Shown here one piece after another: positions 10,264 to 22,935 of a stretch of 64,000 bases of DNA. Position numbers and translations under genes: made by a program. Location: NCBI GenBank assembly GCA_030280995.1, contig JASXTE010000013.1, forward strand, positions 11,909,501-11,973,500, written 5' to 3'. The notes under the pieces are model-generated. The model was given only the letters and a program-made list of their open reading frames with translations. It had not been told where the DNA came from and searched no databases. This DNA comes from Hemileia vastatrix (lineage: Eukaryota; Basidiomycota; Pucciniomycetes; Pucciniales; Zaghouaniaceae). Numbering within the stretch: the stretch's first letter is position 1; every line of letters begins with the position of its first letter.

Positions 10264-10405
10264 CAGTTTAACCTCTTGGTGGGGGAGCAAAAAATCTTCC
10301 AATTTAGCCTCATTGGGGAGGAGAGAATGATCATCCAGTTTAGCCTCATGGGGGAGGAAAGAACAATCATCCAGTTTAGCATCTTGAGGGAGGAGAGAAA
10401 AATCT
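10264..10405 (-). repeat. 36-bp (12-residue) in-frame tandem repeat between RNase H and integrase
   Basis: Four units of 36 bp carry CAGTTTAGCCTCATGGGGGAGG-like sequence. On the minus strand they encode LLPHEAKLDDHS-like 12-residue repeats, so the period keeps the frame. They lie in the linker between RNase H (ends about 10426) and the H-H-C-C region of integrase. B2 has fewer units at about 31010-31075. Confidence 0.7.
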
Positions 10406-10425
10406 TCAGCACCCTTTGTGCTGGC

Positions 10426-11810
10426 TCAAACCACTGGAACATCTTCATCAAATTCTTCAGAATCAGAATCTTTATCTGTGGGTGGTCTTCTTGATAATAA
10501 ATCTGGCATCATAAAAGCTTTACCTGGCTTGTGCACCAGGGCAAAAGAAAAATGTTTAATAAATGCCACCCACCTACTCATTGGAGATTTTGGAAGACTA
10601 GGTGTATTGATCATTTGAGCTAGAAATTTTGCATCCACCTGCAGCTCAAAATGCTGCCCCCACAAAATGGTTTGTAGCTTCTTCAAAATTTTTGCTACAC
10701 CACACAATTCAAACTTTAGCTGAGAATACCTATATTCCACTTCAATAAAAACCACAAACTCATACCTTACTGGCCTAACTTCCCAGTTTTATCTTTCTGA
10801 GACAAAACAGCACCAGCAGCAATATAAATTGAGTCCACCGCCAGATAAATTTTTCCAGCTTCCCTTCCATAATCCAACTTGTAAAGAATAATATCTTCAC
10901 CTTCCACCTTCTTCAACTTCTGAAAAGCCTCTTCACACTCTTCAGACTGTTCCCTCTCCGCATCTTTCCTGGTCAACCTCCTTAAAGGTGAATCCAAAAA
11001 AGAAAAATCTTTAATAAAGATCCAAACATACACACAATCTCCCAAAAATCCCCTAACTTCAGTAGTATTTTGGGCCTTGGCCATGACTGAATTTTATTAA
11101 CTGTTTTCTTGGCCATAATCCTTTCTTCTTTACAAACCACATGACCCAGAATTTCCAGATCAGGAACACAACAACAAAACTTTGACCCAGAAATGGTCAA
11201 ACCAGCCTCTTAAATTCCAAACAATACTCTCTCTACATTAATTGCATATTCCCAAACAAATCTTTTTATACATGGGTTCTCTTTCAGCACCTAATTTCCA
11301 TAATCAGAGGAGGGTCCTTTAATTCCACCATCATCAATAAAAATACCATCATGAGTGGGAACCACATCCTGTAAAATTTAAGCCTTTTCAGATTGATATA
11401 CTTCTACTGAATTAGTTGCTCCTTAAGAAAACCTAGTGAGCTGAAATCTTCCCAGAGGAGCCTCAAATGTTTAAAGTGGCCGTGAATTGGTGTGAAGCTC
11501 TCTTTTATCATAACCACCCATAATATCACCCAAACCATAACACACCCTTCTAGAAAAAGGTTTCAAAAAGTCCTCCACACTTGGCGGCATCCCTGCATCC
11601 TTGATAGTGACTCTATTTAAGCCCCTAAGATCATGCACCACCCTCAGCTTCCCATTCTGCTTCTTAGCACAGAAAACAGGACTTGAGTAACTACAAGTTG
11701 ATTGTTCATACAATCCTTTCCTGACTCTTTCCCTAAAAATCTCTATAAAATCATCCCTAATAGTAGCTGGGATTAGAAAAGGTTGATTTGCCAAGCTTCA
11801 TGACAAACCA
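10426..11810 (-). pseudogene. pol: B1 reverse transcriptase and RNase H remnant
   Basis: RT begins near 11800 (QSTCSYSSPVFCAKKQNGKLRVVHDLR, GLGDIMGGYD as the first catalytic Asp region, 11471-11794). The active-site FIDD motif is encoded at 11330-11341. LEILGHVV follows at 10982-11200. RNase H has KIYLAVDSIY (10767-11084) and FELQVDAKF...HKPGKAFMMPDLLSRR (10426-10755). Stops near 11085, 11205 and 11390 plus frame changes make it non-functional. FIDD in place of YIDD is seen in both family-B copies, so it is a family trait, not decay. Confidence 0.88.
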
Positions 11811-13200
11811 CAGGAATCAAGTAAGGTTCCCCATAAGAGTGTTTCAACACACCCCTTTCCTCTTCAAAAAATGCAACTTCTTTCTTCCTGAGCACAATAA
11901 AGTGCAACAACAACTTCTTTTCCTCATCAGACAGCCACCCATCAGGACCAAAGTTAACAACTTTCAACCTTTCCACAGTCACCCAAGCGGTTTTCACAAA
12001 ATCAGGAAGATTCTTCACCAGAGGAGTACAGTACAGATCTCTTGACAACAGAGGTCTCTTCAAAGGAGGATTCAAACCTACAGGCATAGGTAAATTGAAA
12101 GGGCTAATCTTCTGTGCTACCTTTTTATACTTTGCATATCTGCCTTCATCTTGAGGGATCTTCAGAATGTCTTCACCACCAGACCTGTAAAAAAAACAAA
12201 GGGTTCCCCCATTGCTCAAATGTGTGGCCAAGGTGATGTTTTTGAAAGGTGTACAAGAAACCCTAGCGGTGCACAATCGGGAAGACTTACTTTTGGAGCC
12301 CAATCTCACCACTCCAAAACTTTTCCGCAATTCCACATCTTCATCCTCACTTCTATCTTCCAAATCTTCAAATCTTGAATCATCTTCTGAATCACATCTT
12401 CTAAAATTATGCAATTTATCCTCATGGCAGAGGTCCAAAAATTAATCTTGACAATCTTATTTCTTCAAACATTTGTGCAGTTAAGCCTCATGCTGGAGGC
12501 ACAAAAATTGATCTTGACAATCTTCTTTCTTCAAAAATTTGTGCAGTTTAACCTCATGCTGGAGGCCCAAAAATTGATCTTGACAATCTTCTTTCTTCAA
12601 AAATTCATGCAGTTTAACCATATGCTGGAGGCCCAAAAATTGATCTTGATGATCTTTACAAAAAAAATTCTTTTCTTCTTTTTTGATTATCTTCAGATTT
12701 TTTTCTTGCTTTACTTCAGTTATCTTGAATTTTTAATCTTCTTTTCTTGAGTTTTCTTCCATCCTAAAAAATAACCAGGGGTTTCCCCAATGCTCACAGA
12801 CATGGCCAAGGTGATGTTTTTGAAAGGAGTAGAAGAGACACTAGTGGTACACAATTGGGAGGACTTACTTTTAGACCCCAATCTCACCACTCCACAGCTT
12901 TTACGCATACCTTTCAATAAAGATATATAGCCAATCTTCTTTTTTAAAATTGAATTAAAAATAATATAAAATCTTGAGAGAGAACAGATACTTGAAAAAA
13001 AACATGAAGAATACTTGCATAGAAGAGAAACATTAAAGAGAGAAAGTTGAAAATCCACTTGGTATATATCCAAGGGAGCCAACCTACTACAACCTGGAAT
13101 TTTCTCATCTTGGGGAGAGGTTATAGCACTTGGAAGATCAGCCGTCATCAATATAAAAAATAGAGACTCTCACTATAGCCTGAGCCCCACTCCAAAAAAT
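11773..13200 (-). pseudogene. B1 protease-RT linker with 66-bp repeats and a local duplication
   Basis: The coding linker (11773-12438) carries an acidic stretch (RFEDLEDRSEDEDVE) and a region conserved in B2 (DLYCTPLVK, VNFGPDGWL). At 12409-12660 there are four 66-bp units (22 residues in frame, EVKLHKFLKKEDCQDQF type). A segment at 12760-12900 (CGVVRLGSKSKSSQLC...TPFKNITLA) repeats one at 12170-12330. The two copies flank the 66-bp array, so the array and its flank probably expanded by slippage or recombination. No enzyme domain is recognised here. Confidence 0.6.
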
Positions 13201-13452
13201 CAGAGGCAGCACCCACTTTCATTCTTCTCCTACAACAATCCATGCACTGGAACATTGAAGAAAAGCCAGGCCTGGTCTCCCAACCATCATCTTAAGGAGA
13301 TGACAGCCTCATGTGAAGCCTCCTTTCATCTTCACTGTTATACTTAAACTAATTCCCATATCAATCTGATAACCAATTATTGCTTGAAAATCCATCAAGA
13401 ATGGTCCACCCAAAACAGCTTTTACATTACCTTTTACAAGGTGAAAATGAAC

Positions 13453-15509
13453 CTACCCTGAGGCTCTACCAACATCCAGCTTCACAAACTCAGCTGTCCC
13501 AATCAACTCAGTGACATGGCAACCAATTCCTGTCTTGATGGGGAGGCCCAGATGAGTAGCCTCAAACAAAGAAATCAGGTTAATCTGAGAACCTGAATAA
13601 ACCAATGCCCTTGCCTCCCTGCGATTCAGAGTGACGTTGACATAACCCAGAGGTTCAGAGAAATGGTTCTCCAACCCCTCCCCCAAACTTCTCAGCAGAA
13701 TCACAAATGTATTCCACCTCCCAAGAAGAAACCATTCTCCTGGTCAACAACTTCTTTTGTCTATCAGCCAACCCAGGACTGATAGCATACAATTCCCCAT
13801 AAGAAAGGGAAACCTGAACCTGATTCATCCTTTCCAGAATAGAGTACATAACATTAGATTGGCCAGAATCTATTGACCTATCAAAGTGAGCCCTTGGCTT
13901 CACTACCTTGGTCCTATAAATCTCCTGAGGACCAGAAGCGCCAACAGATTTACCAACAACAGGAATCAAACAAGATTCCTTACCAGAACCTCTAACTCCA
14001 GCAGGCCTTGGCAATGAAGCCAATGGGATATCCTCCTCAGACTCAGAATCAACATCCATAGGCATTGGCTCACCATTCATGTCCAATGCACCAGAACTAG
14101 GGGGTTCCATATCAGCAATCCCCTTCTGCATCTTGTACAGCTCCTCTTTGCTGGACTTATACCTAGCTGCATTCAGCTTAGGATCCATCTTTGAAGCCTT
14201 AGGCTTTTCTTGGGCCTGAGAACTGCTCTTAGGAATTCTTATCTTTTCAGATTCAACATCATAAACACCAGCCAAGCATTCAAAACTTGACTGTCCACCA
14301 CAAGAATAAAACTCCAATCCACCAAAGGAAGGATAAATAGAGACCTTATTAACCTTCTTCCCTTTTCCTCTGACATCTTCATCTTCCTTAGCAGAAGAAT
14401 TCTCCTGATTGGGAATCTCCTCAAACCTTGGCCTCCTCTGATTGAGACCATTCCTTCTCCTAAACAAATCAACAGGAGCATTCCCCTCACTGGGCTTCAC
14501 AAATGAACCATCAGGGAACTTGAACACCCTTCCCTCAAACTCCACCTTTCCCTCTGACACATCTCTGTTCAGAGCCCAACAATCATTGTACTTGTGCCCC
14601 CTCATGCTTCAATAAGAGCAGACCCAAGGATCACTTCTACCAGCCCTCCTATCAAAATCTCTAGGCTGAGAAGGGGCCTTATTGGACTTCTTAGCCTCCT
14701 GAACAAAAAAAAATGTAGCTCATTTGTCAAATCAGCCAACTGCTTTACCACTGGGTCCCTTTCCTGTTTGAGAACCTTCACCAAATTCTTCTCTTCCTTC
14801 TTTACTCTATTCTCCTCTTCAGTCAAAGCCTCACTGAATTTGCTGGAATATTTGGCACACCCCTCCAGATAGGTGTCCACAGCCAATAACTTCAAATGGG
14901 CCTCCACAGCCTCCTTCACCTTGTCCACGGCAGGAAACTTCTGATCCCCATTGGAAAGAGTCTTCATCAAGTCCTTCCTTGACAGCTCCTTCAACACATA
15001 CATCCTTACATCTCTAGCCAAGGCAGACCAAAAAACATCTTTGGAAGCATTTTCATGTTCCAGCTCCTCCACTTCCACAAAATATTCCACCACAGGATCA
15101 AACTGTAGCAGAAACTTCATGTAACTGTGCAAGTTACCAACACCCCCATAAGACTGACATTCACTGACAACCTTGTTCAGATCCACGAGAGTGAACCTGA
15201 CACCCCATCTATCCACCATCTCCCTACACAATAACTTCCAGTCCTTCTTCTTGTAGCCAACATGGCCACAACCTCCTTCTCCACTGCCCTATCACTAATG
15301 AAGAAAATGATCTGCCTCACCATGTCCAGGTAAGAAGTACCATCCACATCAGCAGCAGTTTCATACTTCTCCAGAAACCACTTCAAATCTTCACCATTGA
15401 ACTTGGTACCATCCCAAGTTTTTATTGTAACAAACTCCCTAACCATCACAGCAGGAGGACCTTCCCCCAAACTGTCAGTAACCACAGGAATAGATGACAC
15501 AGAAGCCAT
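13453..15509 (-). pseudogene. gag: B1 gag-protease remnant
   Basis: Gag starts at the ATG at 15507-15509 (MASVSSIPVV), matching the B2 start MASGSYIPVV. A 1-nt change near 15255 shifts the frame, so gag continues in a second frame (14602-15231) and then a third (13655-14605, after an A-run near 14705). The zinc knuckle is broken: CSY-stop-SMRGHKYNDC, with the second Cys codon now TGA. The protease (13453-13704) reads LVYSGSQINLIS, where the catalytic Asp of D-S-G is Tyr. Gag would coat element RNA and protease would cut the polyprotein. Both are inactive here. Confidence 0.85.
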
Positions 15510-15551
15510 TCAAAAACAACAGAGATTCCAAAGAGCTAGAAGTCTTGAACT

Positions 15552-15569
15552 CATGTTGGGCGCTAGAAA
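15552..15569 (-). promoter_or_regulatory. B1 primer-binding-site remnant (tRNA-Lys type)
   Basis: The plus strand reads CATGTTGGGCGCTAGAAA next to the LTR start at 15570. It aligns with the better-preserved B2 site at 52713-52728, which matches the 3' end of eukaryotic tRNA-Lys(CUU). Here only GTTGGGCGC is clear. Confidence 0.5.
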
Positions 15570-16666
15570 TGTAGACAATCCTATAGTACTAGCTATAGGC
15601 CTTGACCAAGGGAGTTGGAGAAAACCCAGAGAGAAAATCCCCTTTCCCTTTAGAAAAATTAAGTGAGATTTACCTGCTACAGTAAATTGGTTCCTGTTGC
15701 TAAAGCCCCTTTTCCAACACACTTGACTTCCTGATGAGCCAAGAAAGTAGTCTCCAGACAGACTACCAAACCAAAGAACTGAAATGTAAACCAATTTCCA
15801 CACCAGAGAAAGCAATGATACTTGATGTAGGTTGAAAATCTACACCAGAGACAGCAATAAAACTTGATATAGCTTGAAATAATACACCAGAGAAGCCAGT
15901 TGCTAAGTTAAGTTAAATGAAGAACTCACCTTGCAACAAACACAGCCAGTTGTGACCAAAAAATGGTGAAATCTGAGTGAGGAACAAGGATATCACCTCC
16001 AGATGGTTGTATGTTAATTAAAGTTGCCCCAAACTGTCTTATTAACTATATACACACAGACCACTATCTAAGAGCCCATGCACACCAACGAATTTAGTGT
16101 TTCTGAGTTCCAAATTGCATAAAACCCCTCTAGAAACACTTCCCAGCCTTCTAGCACCAAGGTGGGCAGTCTGCCCAACGTTGGGAGGCCCACCTGAGGT
16201 GGCCGGACTACCCTGAAGCCAGAAAACCTCCAAAAACCTCCAAAAATACCCAAAATACTTAAAAAATTTACTACAACTACTAAAACCTTTAAAACACATA
16301 ATTAGGCTATAAAAACATTGTGACATAAAATTTAGAGAAAAATTAGATCATTCTAATGGTACTAAGCACTTAAACCTAAGTCTTAAGGTTAGCCTGTAAA
16401 ATACAGAAAACAAAATTAAACAGCTTTCTTTTTAAATGAAAAATGAGAAATAATCCCTTTAATACTTAAAATCAGAAAAATGCCATCAAGACATAAAATA
16501 TAGAGAAAACCCAGGGCTATCCAATGGTATTACCCACATCCCACAGTCCTAATATTTACTGAATTAGTTTAGAAAAACTCCCAATTATTAAATAATTCCA
16601 TTTAAGACATATCAAAACAATGCTAAATAGCCCAAAAAAGGGCTCCGCCAATGTTGGAAGACCACA
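15570..16666 (-). repeat. B1 5' LTR
   Basis: 1097 bp, TGTAGACAATCC...GAAGACCACA. It pairs with 3091-4189. The inner (left) edge abuts the gag leader and PBS. The outer edge abuts A1 sequence GAGTGTTGTATTTC. Confidence 0.9.
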
Positions 16667-18130
16667 GAGTGTTGTATTTCATTATTCCAAATGAAAGCTT
16701 AATTTTTCCTTATTAATGTTGTTATAGGGACTGAAATTGATTGGTAGTTTTTTATATACTGCCTATGATATTCACACATACTTAAAAAACTTTGAAAATC
16801 TTTCAAATTTTTAGGTATATTAATGTTTTTTATTGCTGCCACTTTATTCCGGTGAACACAAATTTTCAATCCAGATAAAAAATGTCCAAGTACTTTCAAG
16901 GATTGAAACCCAAACTTAAATTTCTTTAATGCAATTTTCAAATTATTTTCATCCATTTTTTAAATACTCTTTTCAGGTTATTTAAATTTTCATCATATGT
17001 TTTTGAAAACACTATGATGTCATCAATATAAACTAAAAGCCATTTTTCAACCTTTTCCTGATGAAAAGCACTATCCATCAATTTTTCAAAGACTGAAGGG
17101 GTATTCTTTGGGAAAAAAGGCATTCTCACATATTTATATATCCTTACGTGTGTGGTTATGAGTAAGAAATTCTGAGAATTCTTTTCCACAGGGATCTGGT
17201 GGTAACCTTTGTTTCCATCCAGACAGGAAATATATTTTACACCTTTTAAAGTAGCATGGATAGAAGCTATCCTTGGTAGATGGTAAATATCATCTACAGT
17301 GAATGTATTCATAGCTCTGTAGTCACCACATAATCTTGCCTTATCTTTTTCATAAGAGATTAAAACTGGTGAAATAACACAATACTTAGGTGTTGTTTCC
17401 ACTTTTTTAACAATACCCATTTCTAATAACATTTTATGGTTGTCTTTAATGTCTTCCTTTTTTTCATGAGAAGCTGGGTAGGATTTCATGTTAAGCTTCC
17501 TGGAATATTATCCAAATCACAGCCTAAAGAGATTTTTATCCCATGGTCTTTGACTAATCCTAGTTCATTTGAACCATGAGCAAATGCCATAGGATAAGAT
17601 TTAATCAATCTCAAAATATTTTCTTCTTCAATTTTTGAGAGTTGAGAACTGTAAGAGGCTTTTTGGATTTCATTTTCCAATTCCACCACTTCAGAGGTGG
17701 CTCATTCACGTTGCAGTTGTTCTTCTTTAGGAGCAATGTAATAAACTGTATTTTCAGAGCAAATATTGAATTTTCTTTTCCATTTATGCCTATAGTGAAG
17801 TAACTATTTTCAGGATCTATTTTGATTCCAAATTTGGTCAAAAAGTCATTGATAATAATAAACCAATCACTACAATTATTATTATCCATTACTACAAATT
17901 CACACACTGCCCTTACATATCCAATATAATATTTAAAGAATACAGCAGTTTTGTATTTGCCAATTGAATTTAATACTTAACCAAAAACCCTCCAGTCCTT
18001 TGTCTGTACAGGCTCTAGTTTTTCTTTATACTTACTATCAAGGCTCATTAATGTGTTAATAGAAACTACACTATCTTCAGCCCCAGCTTCAAGAATGGCA
18101 TTCATTTATTTTCCACATATAATAACAGAT
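16667..18130 (-). pseudogene. pol: A1 pol 5' half: protease and reverse transcriptase remnant
   Basis: This continues the pol frame cut by B1. RT blocks at 16699-17489 keep ARLCGDYRAMNTF, CLDGNKGYHQIP and the YIDD active site (near 17020-17035). A frame change near 16960 splits the YIDD block from GFQSLKVLGH. The protease region (17611-18110) has lost its active site: EAGAEDSVVS replaces the DTGAAGSVVS of the T array. Several stops follow. The element is an ancient, inactive relative of T. Confidence 0.88.
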
Positions 18131-20476
18131 GCTCTAATAGGTTTTATTTTTTAAGTATCATGAGATACATCTTTTATAATTTCAGCTTCCTCAATGGAAG
18201 TTAAAGATGTATCTGTATGAGGTACTGAATCATTCAGGAACATAATATCCTGTTCTAATACAAATATCTCATTTTCATCATCACTGTAAGAAATTTTACT
18301 TTTACAATCCTCACTAGATTCCTTCATTTCATCTTCATGATTACTTTTTTCATAATCTTGTGAGTTTTCAATAACATTTATTCTTTTCTTATAAGTATGA
18401 CCTTTAGCCCAAGGTTCATTACATTTGTAACAAGCGTTATTTTCTTGCCTTTTAGGGACAAGGGGAGCTGAAGGTTTTTCTTCTTCACTTGTAACTTGTT
18501 TGTAGTAAGTTTTACTACCTCAAGACTTGGCTTGTAATTATTATACCTGGTTTCATATTTGTGGTTCAATAATATTTCATTGAATATATTAATAAACCCA
18601 GAAGTATCTCTGAATGTTTCAGTTCTAGCTACAATAATGTCTCTGACAGATATAGGCAATTTATATATTTTTTTTTCTCTCCACTCATCATAATCCATTT
18701 TTGGATCCATGGCTCTTATGATTTTTATTAAATTCATTAAATATACCATGGGTTAATCTCCAGCATTTGTATTATATCTGGTTCTCTCATACAATCTTTT
18801 TTGAGTGATTCTAAATTTTGAACCACCAAATTGAATTTCACTTAGTGCCTTCCATTCATTCCAGAAATAGTTAACTCCTTCACTCAACACAGATTAAAAC
18901 CATAATAAGGCCACATCTGTAAACAAAGATATCAATTTTGATGTAATTTCTTCATCAGATAATTTGAATGAAAATTTTAAGTTATCAATTCTCTGAATGA
19001 ATTTTTGCCAATCAGACTTTGAATCCCAATCAAAATAAGGGTACTGATTTAAATTAGGCCAGTTCTTTTGGTTATTTTTTGCTTCCCTAACATAAGGAAT
19101 ATTAAGTAATTCACTTACTTAAGAAAGATGATCATTTATTTCATCCTTTACTGATTTTATATTCTCAGAGCCCATGACACTATTTTCATTTTCAATCATT
19201 GGTTTATCATCTGAGTATTTCATAAAAACTGGTACTCTTTCCACATAGGAGGTATTATCTTTTAATTTATCAGTATTTTTCAAAATGTTAGCTATTTCAA
19301 TTTCTACTCTTAATAACCTATCCTTTATCATGGGTACATCTGTTAAGGTATCATTCACATTTGAAAAATAAAATTTTACACATCACTCTATGGTAGCCAT
19401 AATATTCTCATAATGTTCTAACTTATTTTAAAAATTCTTAATCTCAGAGTTTAATCTTTTATTTTTGTTGGTCAATTTAATGTTTGAATTTTCAATAATT
19501 TTTAACCTATTGGCTGTGGTACTCAATGATTTTTTGAGGTTTAATAATACACTTTCTGTATTATTTTTTGACTCTGTAGAGATTTATTCTAATTTTTCAA
19601 TTCTTAATAATAATTTGCTAATTATTTTTGACTCCATTGGATTTACTTTTAAGAAAGTTTTTTATTTTTTCTGTGTCCAATTCAGAAGACTAATCACCAG
19701 GCTAAAGATTTACTTAATTTGGTTCCACTTTAATGTGACTAGTATTTTCCTGGTGATCAATAAAACTATGTATATTGTCATCATGCAAAGACAAGTTTAA
19801 AATTTTATTTTCAAATAAATAATTTTTTAAATATTTATAAATAATATCCAGTAACACTCTCTCAATCTCATTACCTATAAGTAATTTATAGTTAGTATTA
19901 TATAATTGATCATGAGAAGATGGATGACTTACCAAGGTCTTATTCCATTTCCCCTGCCTATCCTTGCCTTTCCTCTGTAAGGTTGAATTCTGGAGCCCAG
20001 CTTTTGAGGGTTTTTGTAGTTTTGGGTATACCAATCCCACTTACATTTGCTTACCATAATCTTTGGTCCTCCTCTTGGGCTGAAGATGTGGCTGTTACCA
20101 CCATGGAATTGTTGGGTGGAACTTTTTTTGGTTGAGCTTTTATTTCCACTAGAGCTTGGTTGAGTTCTATGAAACCCTGTGCAGCTCTTTTCTCCAGATT
20201 GTTTATCTGGTCTTCTATGTTGTTGACTCTTATTGTTAGGGTGTTTAGCAGAGAGGATAAGGAGTGGTATTTATCTTGAAAAGTTTTTTTTGTTTTCTTT
20301 ATTGATACTTTTTTTAAAAGTCTTTCCCTTTTCTCCAGAGACATCTTTGGAGTGTTTCTGTTGCGGGAGAATCCTGTCACTCCATTTGAATGTCCTGTAT
20401 CAGGTCTTTCAGCTCTAGGTCTTAAGTTATAAGGTTTTGCCTTATTACTCACAATATCATTGTTGTTGTCACACAT
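18131..20476 (-). pseudogene. gag: A1 gag remnant with zinc knuckle
   Basis: Start is at 20474-20476 (MCDNNNDIVSNKAKP), matching T gag. Block 20051-20476 is the basic and coiled N-terminus. 19714-20040 and 19119-19358 are the middle. 18378-18749 contains the capsid end (KLPISVRDIIVAR). The zinc knuckle near 18390-18435 reads CYKCNEPWAKGHTY, with the last Cys of C-X2-C-X7-H-X-C changed to Tyr. Unlike T, this copy has sense codons at the two positions that are stops in T, but it has many lesions of its own. Confidence 0.82.
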
Positions 20477-21074
20477 TTTTACGTAGAATTAAAATCAAGA
20501 ATTGAAATTTGAGATACTAAAACTTCAAAAGGTGTTGTATCAGTATTAATCAATACTACTGAAGACAATTTAATTGTTTAATTGTAGGTATTAAATGAAT
20601 TTATAAGTGCCAAAAGTCAAATATTCTTTTATGTGGTCACTTAATTTAACTGGTCTACAATATGTAGCTGTGTTTTTATATTTAAAAAAAGAAAATTTGT
20701 CAGTAATATTCTTTCTAAATATTAAATGAGTTTTACAAACCAATAAGAAGGGTTCAAGAGTCATGTTAAAAGAAAACAACTAATAAGTTTTTACTATCTG
20801 GTTTATTATCTGCAAAGATCACAAAATTAATTGGTCTATTGACAGACTCCCACTAATAACAAATTTCATGTTAAATTAGTGGTAAAATGGTTGATTCAAT
20901 ATCACAATTTTATTATATAACGGGGCTTCTTTTTCTGAAATCACTATATAAATGACCCCAACCTGTTGTAATTATCCAAATATTTCTATAGGGATTTTAC
21001 TTACTTGTAGCTTCTTTTTGAATTTTTACTTAATGGAAGATAACCAACAGAGTTCTTGAGGAAAGGTCCCCAAT
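20477..21074 (-). promoter_or_regulatory. A1 5' leader and primer-binding site
   Basis: The leader between LTR and gag is AT-rich with no supported ORF. At 21060-21072 the minus strand reads TGGGGACCTTTCC, two bases from the LTR end, as expected of a PBS. T has TGGGGGTCTTTCC at the same place. I could not assign the primer tRNA. Confidence 0.55.
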
Positions 21075-22567
21075 TGTCAGGCTGAGATATAGTACAGAGA
21101 TGTGAACTAGCTTGAATGTTCATTTTTTCTAGAAGACTTTAATGGTCCTATATGAATACTTTAGTAGAAATCCAATAAGTATTAAAATATAACTAAATAT
21201 AAGGGTCTCAGTAATTTCAATCTCACTAATTATATATGGCTTACAATCTTATAGTTGATAGAAAAAATAGATTTAATAATTCAGATACTATTCAAAGACT
21301 TTATAAGTACTATTTATATGTATTGTAATTGTATTGGTAATATATTTAATTTGTAATTATAGAGAATGTAGAAAACAAGATAAAAAAACCACTCCTTTTA
21401 TACACAATAACTTCCCCAATGAACCCCTTGATTTACCAGCTCTATACATGGTTAATTACGCCCCAATACAGCTTATAGAAACTTCCAATAAAATAAAGAG
21501 TGATAATTAACATTATTAGAATGATATCACCTGCCAAAATCTTGCAGTAATAGGGATAATCCATCAAAAATAAAGAATGAGCAAAAAAGAGAGTATATGC
21601 ATGTAATACATTAAAATAAAAGACTAAAAAGGAAAATTAAGACTAGTTATTACTCAGTATTAAGAGGGATTAACAGTAGAATTTATGGTGCTAATCATGA
21701 CATTATACTATGTTAAATCCCCATTCAAAAATAACCAAAATTGACTTAGAAACAACTTTAAAACCCAAAAAAGGGCATGAGATGTGGGGAAACTACATGC
21801 AGTCGTTGGCAGGTGCTTGCATAGGTAAATCCTTGAATATTATTAGCAATTTTAAGCATGGTAGTGAATTAAAGCGCCAAGCTTGAGGTTATTAATGAAA
21901 TTAGTGCATATAATAAGGGTCAATGCATTTATAATTAAACTAGGACAATAAATAAGTACCTGTTGCTTATTTTAGCATATTTCCCCACAGTGGGCGTAGA
22001 ATGTGGGGTAATTATAGTGTGAAAAATCTAAATTTTCTAAAAATTAAACTATTTAAACAGGAAAAATGCAGGCAGTATGTGGCCAGTACACAGAACCATT
22101 TCTGGCATAAAAAACACCAAATTTGAAAAGTGTTATTTTTATGAATTTGAATAGACAAATCAATATCCCTAATTGAGAAAAATTGATCTGTTAAAGCACA
22201 TTTTTAATATTATTAACTTTATAGCACATATAGTCAACTTTTAAGTGATTTATAGTGCATTTCTTGTTTTTCACATAAAATAATGAAAATAACAGCTTTA
22301 AGTCTACTTAAAAATTATTTAGCCTTATATTTAAGACTCTTAAGATTACTCTTAAATATTTCAGATTAATATTAAGTACATAAGACTTATAAAAGGTGGA
22401 TATATGCATGTATATAAGGTGTTATAATGGCATCTTTTGTATTTTATCATAAATTTACTTATTTATATAATTTATGTACTCTAATTTATTTCTACCATGT
22501 ATAGTCCATTTTTTTAATATAACTTATAAGTACTTTTTACTCAGTCCTGGGGATATCCAGGCTGACA
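21075..22567 (-). repeat. A1 5' LTR
   Basis: 1493 bp, TGTCAGGCTGAG...TCCAGGCTGACA. The 6-bp terminal inverted repeat TGTCAG/CTGACA is shared with T. The right end matches the LTR remnant at 1-847. A GGATATATGCATGTATATAAGGTG stretch near 22400 is conserved between the two copies. Confidence 0.88.
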
Positions 22568-22935
22568 AAATATATCTTGCTATCACTCATTTTTGAAATA
22601 CATGAGTAATTCAATCCCAAGACTTCAGGAAATTTGTCCAATGTTTCTGTAGTCTCCTCAGCACAAGTTTACATACTTAAATTTAAGCTGTTCAGGCCAT
22701 TTTCCTATTTTGTTAAAGTATATACATGCCATGTTGGGTGATTCCATGTTAATCAATATAAAAATTAGTGAAACACTTAGAAGAAAGACACAAGTGCATT
22801 TTAGATTTATTTTAAGCTTTAGTGAGGAAAACTGAGTACAAAAAGATATAAAAAATGATTTAAGTTCAGATAAATCATAATATTCCTGACTCTCAATAAC
22901 TTTATTTAACTTCTTTTAAATTTCCCCCTCCTTCT
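22568..22935. other. Sequence between A1 and C1, no gene seen
   Basis: 368 bp of AT-rich DNA lies between the A1 LTR end and the C1 3' LTR. I see no reading frame, repeat or RNA signature. It is either single-copy DNA or a remnant too decayed to recognise. Confidence 0.6.

Larger units (their letters stand above)
3091..16666 (-). mobile_element. B1: 13.6-kb Ty3/Gypsy element (family B) nested in A1
   Basis: LTRs lie at 3091-4189 and 15570-16666. On the minus strand the order is 5' LTR, PBS, gag, protease, a repeat-containing linker, RT, RNase H, integrase with a GPY/F-like tail, then an unusually long 3' region (4190-8727), then 3' LTR. The 3' region contains plus-strand (antisense) reading frames and repeat arrays. 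The flanks are GGTGT on the left and (g)AGTGT on the right, an imperfect 5-bp TSD. Excising the element rejoins A1 at GTGTTGTATTTC. Every gag-pol domain carries stops or frameshifts, so B1 is dead. Confidence 0.88.

Noticed and set aside
1..22567. Single large Ty3 element spanning the left 22 kb
   Set aside because: The outer and inner gag-pol sets belong to two different families with different LTRs, integrases and primer sites, and the outer frame rejoins across 3090/16672.
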